This document shows, in pieces, positions 56,179-64,000 of a stretch of 64,000 bases of DNA. The notes beneath the pieces are model-generated. The model did no database searches. It saw only the letters and a list, made by a program, of their open reading frames with translations, and was not told the DNA's origin. The stretch comes from Gloeopeniophorella convolvens (taxonomy: Eukaryota; Basidiomycota; Agaricomycetes; Russulales): positions 496,001 to 560,000 of the forward strand of contig WTXD01000006.1 of the NCBI GenBank assembly GCA_022496205.1, written 5' to 3'. How positions within the stretch are numbered: position 1 is the stretch's first letter; the number at the start of each line of letters is the position of its first letter. A program made the translations under genes and the position numbers.

Positions 56179-58149
56179 CGGTGGACACGGCGCTATGCGA
56201 CAATAGTCAAAGAGCAAGCGATAGCGCGCTGGCCTCCCTAAATGAATTTACATAAGATCCTGAGGCTGCATGACGTTTTCGCAGACCTCGATCGCGTGCA
56301 ATTTTCGGGTACTCATGGGCGCCCCGCGTCCCCGGCCTCGGATTCTTCCTGGCTTCCTTCTTCCACTCCGGCCCGAGCTTCCCCCGCTTGAACTGCCCTT
56401 CGTCAGCTTCGTCAATTAGGCAGACTCAGTGACAGTGGTCATCGATTTGGAGGTCCTAGCAGGACGCATCATCAATGTGGGCTAGTCCCAGGCCCAAAAT
56501 TCCTCCGTCTGTTCTGGATCGTCTGGTTCTTCGACAGAAACCCAGGCAAAATCGAACCTGCGAAGGCCTTCGCGGTGGCCTGCGCACCTGCAGGCCAGCC
56601 TCTGTTGCGGCAACCCACGCAACACAACACTCTTGGGGATAGTCTGTACTCTACCTGCCCCATCGTACGTCCGATTGCACGCTAGTAGAACCCGTGGAAC
56701 ATTCGCAACAGCCTTGTCTGGTCGACCTGCGATTGCCGAGCTGGTGGCGCGTCGAACGGAACATTCTTGCCCACAGAGCCTCGTGGCATTAGCCAGCGAT
56801 AAGTACATCCTGATGGCATTCAGGCTTCAGCATCACCACGCTGCGCTTCCCAGGCCCGACTCGTGATCCCCGTTGACTCTCATGGCAAACGCTACTCGAC
56901 CCCAGGCACGCTCGCGGCGCCGCCGAGGCGCCCACATTGCGCAGGGCCCAGAGCACCGCACCCTGGCGTAGGCGTCGCGCGGGGCTGAATCCGTGTGCAT
57001 CTGCACCGTGTGTTGCACCTGCTGACTGCCGCCGCACGCAGTCAGTGGGAAAGGCGCAGCCGCACACGGTATGCACGGGCAGACGCCGCGCCTTCCTGTG
57101 CCCGGACATCGCAGCCCCAAGCCGCTCGCGCGCCCAATCGCAGCGCGCGGTGCGGTGCGTAGAACACCGTGTATCATATACCATACCTCACGTACCCTCC
57201 TGCGCCCCTCTAGCCCGCACGCAGCCCCTTCAGGCGCACGCAGCGCAGCTAGCTACGGGCGATCGGTGCCTCGGCGCGGATTCTGCCATGGCGGCGTCCC
57301 CGCCACGCACGCTCCAACCCCCGCGTTCTGGAACACACGCACACACGCACGCACTTACGTGAGTAGGGGGCCCTCGCGTGCACGGCATGGCGTGGCTGGC
57401 CACCGGTGACCCTGCCTGTCAGCCGCCAGAAAAGAAACGCAAAGGATTAAAGAAGGCCTTCGACGAACGCGCCGCGCGCGTCAAGAGAACCTGGGCCTCA
57501 CGCCGCGTGCGCATTGGCCCGCGCGTCAGCTTCCCGGCCAGGCGGGGCTGCGCCGCCCTGGGAAAGCGGGTACGCGCGCGGCGCAGTGCTCACCTATGCG
57601 TGCGGGGGTGCCTCTGCTTGCCCACGAGCGAGGTGCAACCCGCACTGGCGCCGCACGCGTGCGCGGCGGCGCGAGCCCCAGGGCGAAGCACGTCGGTCGC
57701 TGGCTTCCCCGTGTGTGTGCCGAACTCGAGCTCGCTAGCCGACCTGCTTCGCCGCCTACAGGCGTACTGGCGTCGCTTCGGGGGGCATCGCCACCTCCAT
57801 TGGCGCCCTCTCTGGTCCCGCACAAATGCTCAGGGGCTGTGTGACATTCACTCTCATCCAACTCCATCGAAAATGCAGTAGAGGGGGAACGTAGCATGTC
57901 ACTAGTCTATTGCCAATATAAAGGTTATTGTCGCGGACGTCCAGTCCATTAGATGCACGATAGCAACCAAGCGGCGGTAGCCTCTGAATACCGAAGCGCG
58001 AGGTATATACACGGGGTTGGACCCTAGTACTAATACAGAACACAGAACACACGAGGAGTAGCATGGACGGGTTAACACAGCAGGACGACGAATAGCATCG
58101 CAACCAAGAAGAACGCTCTGGAACGGAGATGGGTATGCGGCGTACGTGC
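56179..58149. other. 2-kb intergenic region, no firm gene
   Basis: On the minus strand around 56233-56400 a stop-free run reads FKRGKLGPEWKKEARK and NPRPGTRGAHEYPKIARD. It has a basic, structured look but no start codon or recognised family. The remainder (56480-58100) is GC-rich with shadow frames only. Confidence 0.4.
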
Positions 58150-59745
58150 CTAGGGCGTCGACGCATTGGGGGACGGCGGCGCACGCCCTGCATTCGGCGA
58201 TTCAGATGGTCTGGTGGTGGACCGCGATGGCCCCGCAGCTCGAGTCGCAGCGGGCGCTGGGGCGGGCGGTGACCTGCCAGGCGCGGGCACGGTGGACGGC
58301 GAGGCGTACCGCAGGATGACCATGAGCCCGTCCGAGTGCGCAGAGAAGATCGCGTCAACAAGGATCTCGTCATCCTGGGTTACTGTTGTGCGTGGCCGTG
58401 GCCTCTCGCGTGCAGGCACAGGCGCCGCTGTATGTCGCCCGGCGCCCCGGCGCGGTGGCGGTGGCGCACCAGCTTGTCGCGGCAGACGATGAGGCGGTGG
58501 CAAATCTGCATCCAGTCGCTCGCTACGAGACAGTCAGCCCATAGGTGTGACCGATATTAGAGGGAGGGGACATACACCGAGTCCCTGCCGCGCTTGAGCA
58601 GGTGAAACTTGCCGAAGCCGAAGCCGCCATCGCTAGGCTGCCCGCGCTCGTTGACGCCCCAGCTCTTGACAGCGTCGATCCAACTGCGCACAAGGCTTTC
58701 GTCGCGCCTAGCTACAAAGTCGAAGCATGGGCGACCCATGACATTTGTCGTAGAAAGAAAGCTGTCATTCGAACAATAAATGATGGGGCATGACGTTGAA
58801 AACCTGTCCAGGATGAGTGCGGTGCGAATGGATTGCTTTGGGAGGGGATCGAAGGTAATGGCGCCGTCGGGCCCAGTCCTACTTCCGCTGCGAGCACCAC
58901 TCGGCAGAGACTCGGCTGCCGAGTCCTCTTGAGGAGACTCAGCCTCGGTGGTTGGCTCGGGGGAGTCATATCCTTGAATGGGGCTGGGAGGCATGGGAGA
59001 CGGGTCGCCCCATCGCTGATAAGCAAGTAATCAGCCCAGTGCTGCCGACGAAAGCGGGGGAAACCGGCGCTTACCCGAAACTCAAAATTGGAAGCGTGGG
59101 GGGTAATTATGGTTACCTCTTGCGCTGTGGAGGCATTGTGCATGGCCCTTGGGCCCATTGCAGCAAAAGAGACGCTACCGACGAGCACATTCCATGCAAC
59201 TGTTCGAGACTAGAAGAAACGGCATTGACAAAGAGCGGGTGCTGAAGGGACAGTCGCTCTCACGATGGCGCAGAGAACATAACCCTTGTAGGGATCCTTG
59301 TGCTTCAGACGCAGATAGGCGAGGACGGCAGCCTTGTCTTGGCTGATGGTCGTACTGGATACGCCGATGAGAGATGGCTTCGGAAAAGAGCAAGGAACTG
59401 ACTAATGAAGGCTTTTGACATCGCGGAACTCGTCGGGATGCACGAGATCAAGCGAGGGAGTTCCGACTAGTTCATGTGGCTCATAACCTGGAGAAAGTCA
59501 AGGGACGGTGGCGGGCGGCGATGAAGCGGAGACCTACCCAGCAATTCGCTGACTGACTCTGTTAAGAAAACCCAGCGGGCCTGGAAGAGGAGCGAGCGTC
59601 AATCAAAGGGCCACGTTGGGCGACGGTGGAGCCGCACATTCTCTGTAAAGTCGACGATTCCAACTGCGCAGGGTGGGTTAATAGGGTCTGTGGAGGAAGA
59701 GGGGAGCGACGCACTGAAGGAGACGTTTGGTGAGGAGGAGTCCAT
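58150..59745 (-). CDS. PAS-fold domain protein
   Basis: The ATG at 59745 gives MDSSSPNVSFSASLPSSS. PAS-like segments follow over several short exons: ARWVFLTESVSELLGYEPHE with LVGTPSLDLVHPDEF (59400-59580), ISQDKAAVLAYLRLKHKDPY with KGYVLCAIV, and NVLVGSVSFAAM with EVTIITPHASNFEFR. A second PAS-like unit has IRTALILDRFSTSCPIIYCS with GRPCFDFVARRDESLVRSWI. The tail is Pro/Arg-rich after VDAIFSAHSDGLMVILRYAS. No LOV-type flavin cysteine motif (GRNCRFLQ) and no GATA finger were seen, so it is not a standard White Collar 1 or 2. It probably senses or relays a signal through PAS dimerisation; the partner is unknown. Confidence 0.75.
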
Positions 59746-60505
59746 GATGATGGCAGTAGAGAAAAGGGCGGCTGTGGGGAGATGACGAGAAACGGGGGAG
59801 TCTGGGTCGACTGGAGGGGCCACGGGAGAGAAGCCGCGCAGTGAAATATTTGAATTCGGTTGTAGCCAGGAGACTGGCGATGCAGGACGCAGATCTAATA
59901 AGAAATGGTTCGCACGTTGGGCGCCAGGTGTTCAGAGTACGCTAGAATATACCATTTAGAGCCGACTTATGAAGTATCGAATAATTCGCAGATGCCAGAC
60001 GACGAGGACGGGGAGATGCAGGCAATCGCCAATTGGGCACCAGCGTATTACACCTCGACGCCCACCGCGTATGTATTTATGAATTTGAAGCTCCGCCTCA
60101 CGGCTTTATGGGCGTCTACGGTCTGAGACCCCTTGCGCGGCTGCCCCGACCCCGGATGATGTATGACCATTGCCCGGCGCTCTCTGCATTGTTCGCTGCG
60201 ACTGGCGGCCGCGAGGCCGCAAGGCGAGCCTCGTGGCCTCGTGCACGCGCGCTGGTGCGCCAGGAGGGCGCCGCGGCTGAGTTGTCGGTTCCCACCCGCA
60301 CGGACCGGCACAAAGGCGCAGGGCGGGACACGTCCGCGCCAGGATTAGGCCAGATCCCGTCCGCAGACGCAATCTAACCTTGATCAGCCTCTTTCTCGGA
60401 GCCGTTTCGAACAGATCCCTCTAATCTCGCTCCCTCCCAACCTTTTTTTGCGCTCCTTGCGCGCTCCTTATCTCATCCTTTTCCCGTCAGCAGCCCCCTT
60501 GCCCA
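59746..60505. promoter_or_regulatory. divergent promoter region, PAS gene / TRM61
   Basis: The two genes start away from each other, 760 bp apart, so both promoters lie here. A pyrimidine-rich tract near 60385-60500 immediately precedes the TRM61 start, common in basidiomycete housekeeping promoters. Confidence 0.45.
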
Positions 60506-62310
60506 ATGTGGTCCACCGCAAGGCAGGTCGCCGCTGGCGACCTCGTCATCGTGTGGTTGGTCAGTCCTCCCCGCTCTTCCTACCCGGGCAACTTTCTCTC
60601 ATCATGCACACAGACACGCGACATGGTCCAATCCCTCGTCGTCACCCCCGGCAAGGAATTCAACAGCAGGTATGGCGACTACCGACACTCGGACCTCCTT
60701 GGCATTCCCTATGGCTCCAAGGTCGGCTCCCGCACCGGAAAGGGCTTTGTTCACATCCTCCGGCCCACACCCGAATTGTGGACTCTCGCTTTACCTCACA
60801 GAACCCAGATCCTCTATCTCGCCGACATTGCCTTTATCACCTCGTGGCTTCATATTCGCCCTGGCAGCACCGTAATTGAGGCAGGTGCGTGATCTTCGGT
60901 CTCCCGTCTCATCCTTCTCTCTCCGCTCGAGCCAACTCGAATGCGGTGGGTGGCCCCATGGGGTGAGGCGCACCCGGCGTGCGAACGTCGCGGTCATGCG
61001 ATTTGACTGGCTGGCGGGTCGAGGCTTCCAGCCGAGACACCGGCACACATATGCAGCTTGGATGGGTGCCAAACGAGGCGGCCTTCCATGCCTCGTGCGA
61101 CATGCGCCGTCGCTGCAATTCACTTCCCTGCCCCGTCACAAGATTCTCGCTAGAGCAGATCTGGGGGCAAAACGTCTATCTTTCCCATGCTTCGAAGAAT
61201 GCCTAATGTCTTGCGCGTCCGTCGAATCCCCATTCTGACTTAGCTCCAGGAACTGGCTCTGGTTCCTTTACCCATTCAATCGCTCGCTCCGTGGGCGCCA
61301 CAGGCCGTGTCTTCTCGTACGAGTTTCACGAGACACGAGCAAGCAAGGCTGCGTACGCCACCCGTCTCCGCCAATCGCACACGCACGCTCACTCACGTTT
61401 CAGAGAAGAATTCGCGCGCCATGGCATGTCCGATATCGTCACTCTTACCCATAGAAACGTCTGCAAGAACGGCTTTACTGTCCTGGATACTGCTGACTCT
61501 GGCATGTCGCGCCGCGCGCTGCACCATCATCGTTCTTACCTTCTTCCACGTTCTTTAGTCTTCCTGGACCTACCAGCGCCTTGGGAAGCAATCGAACACG
61601 CCAAAGTCGCGCTCAGGGTGCGTCGCGGATAACTTTTTGCGAATCATGAAGCCGTCCAAATCCGGGATGTGTTCAGAAGGACCGCACCGCGCGCATATGC
61701 TGCTTCAGCCCCTGTATCGAGCAGGTCCTGCGCACCGTGAGCGCACTCAATGACGCGGGCTTTACCGGTACGCGCACCCTCCCTAACGCGAATTGCCGGC
61801 GATCTTGATAACGAATCTCTCGGTCCAGACATCACCATGTATGAGACACTTCTGCGGCCTCACGAAGTGAACCAAGGGCCCCGCCTCGTCCCCATCAGCG
61901 CCGTCGCCGACAAGCTCAAGCTGGCGGAGCGCGGCCGCGAGGACAAACGCCAGCGGCAGATTGCTGCGTCGCGCGCACGCTACGTGGAAAAGCGCAAGCG
62001 TGGGGACAGCGCGAACGCAGACGCAGGTGCAGATGCAGACGCAGACACGCTCGAGGCGAAGAAGCTAAAAACCGCCGGCGACGATCACGCGCAGGCGCAG
62101 GTTGCTGCGTCAGAAGCGCCGGACGTCGCTATGGGAGAGGCCCTGGAGGACGGCACGCCTGCCGCGGACGACGCGGTGCCTGCAATGCAGATTCTGTCTA
62201 GAGTCTCGAAGGAGGTCCGCGGGCACACGTCGTTCCTGACGTTCGCATGCCTGCTCCCCGCGCTGGCGCCGCCTGCACCAAAAGGAGAAACCTCAGCCTC
62301 GTCTGCCTAA
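60506..62310 (+). CDS. TRM61: tRNA (adenine58-N1)-methyltransferase catalytic subunit
   Basis: It methylates A58 of the tRNA T-loop together with Trm6, using S-adenosylmethionine. The ATG at 60506 (MWSTARQVAAGDLVIVWL) is followed by VVTPGKEFNSRYGDYRHSDL and IPYGSKV. GFVHILRPTPELWTLALPHR and TQILYLADIAFI follow. The SAM-binding motif VIEAGTGSGSFTHSIARSVG spans a 365-nt intron (60885-61249), then come GRVFSYEFHETRASKA, VFLDLPAPWEAIEHA, CCFSPCIEQVLRTV and MYETLLRPHEVNQGP. The C-terminal part is charged (Lys/Arg then Ala/Asp-rich, 61900-62190). All expected motifs are present. It converges on the RAD4 gene with about 230 bp between the stop codons. Confidence 0.92.
60885..61249 (+). other. long intron of TRM61
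   Basis: It starts GTGCGT and ends CTCCAG and interrupts the SAM motif codon-exactly (GCA G / GA ACT gives AGT). At 365 nt it is about six times the local norm. No snoRNA boxes or nested frame were convincing. Confidence 0.7.
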
Positions 62311-62539
62311 GCAAGCCAGAGGGGTCCCACACACGCACTTCCGCAGCCTATTCAGTTCACCCAGCCAAGTGCGTCCGCGAGCGATGACACCCCTGTCGGA
62401 CCAGACTGACACCATTGATTACCGAAGGATGTATTCTAGAAAGAAAATAGAAAGCGCGACACGATAAGTAGTGTAAAATAGACGTCTGCCCTGCCCTGCC
62501 TGCAAGCGCCCAATCAGCTCACTGCATCACACCGCTGGA

Positions 62540-64000
62540 CTAATCGGCGACCGTGCGCCGGAACGCCGCCTCCTGCTCGCGCTCCTCGGCGAGCTGCGCT
62601 TCGCTCTTGCCCCTCCGCGTACGGAGCACGCGACCCGATGCAGGCGCAGGAGGAGTAGGCACCGGTGCACGCCTTGCGCGTTTCGCCGGGCGCGTCAGCG
62701 GCGGCGCGACGTCCTCATCATCGCCAGGCGCAAGCCCACGCTCGCCCTGCTCTGATTCGTCGTCCTCCACGGACTCCGTCTCGGACGCCGCGCGCTTGCG
62801 CCGACGCGCACGCTTATGATTGGCGTTGACAGGCCTGGCTTTCGGTGTTGCGGTGGCGGTACTGCTTCGCCCGCGGCGCGTCTGGGGCGCAGCCGCTGGA
62901 GAAGCAGGTGGGGGCGCAGTAGCTGCTGCTGCCGGCGGCGCGGCGGCCGCCTCTGCCTCTGCCTCTGCCTGCGCTTGAGCTTCGGCAGCGAGCGCGGCCA
63001 TCGACTTGGGCACGCCGTTTGCCGGACGCGGCGCCTCGGGCGCAGGGAGGACCGCTTCCATGTCCTCGTCCTCGTCGTCATTGATGAGGCGTATGCGGGA
63101 CGGCCCTGGGGTTGGGCTGTCCTCTGGCGCGGGCGCGTCGGGCGCTGGTGACCGCGGCGGCGACGAGAACACGGCGTGCGTCGCCTTAGGGAGGCTGTAC
63201 GGCTGCACGATGTCGTCGATGTCCGCGAGGAAGCCGCCTGGCTGCGCGGCGCCGTCGCCGTCGGACGGCGCGGTGAGGTCGACGACAATGGGCGTGCTGT
63301 CGCCCGTCGCGTACTCCTCGCGCATGCGCTGGCGGATGCGCAGGCCCTGCACGAGCTTTGTCCAGCGCTTGAGCACCACCTGGCGCCGCTTCGCCTGCTC
63401 CTTCTGCGCCGCGGCGTGCTCTGTCTCCCAGTACGCCTGCCCCGACTCGGCAGTGAGCACGAGCAGCGTGCAGCGCGAGATAGGGGCGCAGCGTGACGCA
63501 CCTCGACGATGGCGTCCTCGTTCTCCGCGGCGACGACGATGCCCGTGAGCACAGGGAAAGCCCGGCCCTTGCGGAACTCGAAGCTGGTCTGCCAGGCGCG
63601 TGTGAGCCCGCGCGCCGGCGCACGCGCAGGGAAAATGGCGACGCACCACCGCCTCGGCAAAGTTGAAGCCCAGCTGGCGCGCGACCTTCGCGACCCCCTT
63701 GTCTGTGCATGGCAACGGCGGCAGGCGCCCGTGGTCGTGAGCATGGGAAGCGCGGCGCGGACGGCGCAGCGGGACGCACGTGGGATGTGCGCGGCCCCGG
63801 CAGGCAGCATGGACGGCGTGTACAGGTCGATGTTCCCGAAGTCGTTCTTTGGGACCTTGCCCTGGCAGCACGCGACGTGTCAGCCACCCAGCCAATCGAT
63901 TTCGCGGCCCGTGGGAGGGCGCGGGGTGTAGTGGGTACGCACGTCGACGACGGGCGGCGGGACGTACGGCTCCGTCTGATGTTCCGCGTAGAGGCCCTGC
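62540..64000 (-). CDS. RAD4: Rad4/XPC DNA damage recognition protein, C-terminal part
   Basis: It recognises helix-distorting lesions in nucleotide excision repair. The 5' part is beyond the window. Visible from the right edge inward: AEHQTEPYVPPPVVDVRTHY, PPTGREIDWLGG and VPKNDFGNIDLYTPSMLPAG (beta-hairpin domain 2/3). Introns near 63710-63780 and 63605-63640 join KGVAKVARQLGFNFAEAV to FEFRKGRAFPVLTGIVVAAE. AYWETEHAAAQKEQAKRRQV and KRWTKLVQGLRIRQRMREEY follow (end of BHD3). The last 250 residues are a low-complexity Ala/Pro/Asp tail ending EEREQEAAFRRTVAD at the stop 62540-62542. Confidence 0.92.
   Translation of the reverse strand, partial: AGPLRGTSDGAVRPAARRRRAYPLHPAPSHGPRNRLAGWLTRRVLPGQGPKERLREHRPVHAVHAACRGRAHPTCVPLRRPRRASHAHDHGRLPPLPCTDKGVAKVARQLGFNFAEAVVRRHFPCACAGARAHTRLADQLRVPQGPGFPCAHGHRRRRGERGRHRRGASRCAPISRCTLLVLTAESGQAYWETEHAAAQKEQAKRRQVVLKRWTKLVQGLRIRQRMREEYATGDSTPIVVDLTAPSDGDGAAQPGGFLADIDDIVQPYSLPKATHAVFSSPPRSPAPDAPAPEDSPTPGPSRIRLINDDEDEDMEAVLPAPEAPRPANGVPKSMAALAAEAQAQAEAEAEAAAAPPAAAATAPPPASPAAAPQTRRGRSSTATATPKARPVNANHKRARRRKRAASETESVEDDESEQGERGLAPGDDEDVAPPLTRPAKRARRAPVPTPPAPASGRVLRTRRGKSEAQLAEEREQEAAFRRTVAD

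Noticed and set aside
57378..57881. 167-codon plus-strand frame
   Set aside because: It has Arg/Ala/Cys-rich composition typical of GC-rich non-coding frames, with no recognised family, and competing frames on the other strand.
1..64000. CRISPR array, phage, plasmid origin or rRNA
   Set aside because: The gene structure is eukaryotic with many short introns, and no regularly spaced repeat-spacer pattern or rRNA sequence was seen.

Overview
This is nuclear DNA of a filamentous basidiomycete, most likely an agaricomycete mushroom-forming fungus. The genes are packed on both strands and broken by many GT-AG introns of about 50-65 nt. The protein set (Goodbye-NACHT-ankyrin STAND NTPase, class 3 lipase family, DUF2235 hydrolases, a Plavaka-type transposon protein fragment) is typical of that group. 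No bacterial operons, rRNA, CRISPR array or telomere were seen. All multi-exon genes below were assembled by eye from conserved protein motifs and splice signals, so their spans are firmer than every internal splice site.

Left part (1-31.7 kb, moderate GC): the 3' part of a C2H2 zinc-finger gene; a decayed copy of a SNIP1-like gene; a STAND NTPase gene with ankyrin repeats that carries apparent frameshifts; the intact SNIP1/DDL-like FHA gene, divergent from a PRM10/ThrE-type membrane transporter; three tandem secreted class 3 lipases on the minus strand; a 302-bp inverted-repeat element; a class I sirtuin whose third intron carries a complete 1.1-kb DNA transposon with target-site duplication; AMP deaminase; and the first of two DUF2235 hydrolase genes, followed by about 2 kb of repeat-rich sequence with a Pol III tRNA-like unit.

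Right part (31.7-64 kb, clearly more GC-rich): the second DUF2235 gene, a Ste7/Fuz7-like MAP kinase kinase, APC2 of the anaphase-promoting complex, an N-terminal fragment of a Plavaka/KDZ transposon protein, the AMPK beta subunit, a 3.8-kb GC-rich stretch without recognisable genes, the Rag GTPase Gtr1, a RecQ helicase, methylthioribulose-1-phosphate dehydratase (methionine salvage), a PAS-fold protein, the tRNA m1A58 methyltransferase catalytic subunit Trm61, and the C-terminal part of Rad4/XPC running off the right edge.

The genes are mostly unrelated housekeeping and signalling functions, with no biosynthetic cluster. The local families (lipases, DUF2235 pair, SNIP1 plus pseudogene) show that duplication is active here. 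The most striking single object is the transposon in the sirtuin intron, 56 nt upstream of an 8-nt microexon and apparently without harm to the splice sites.
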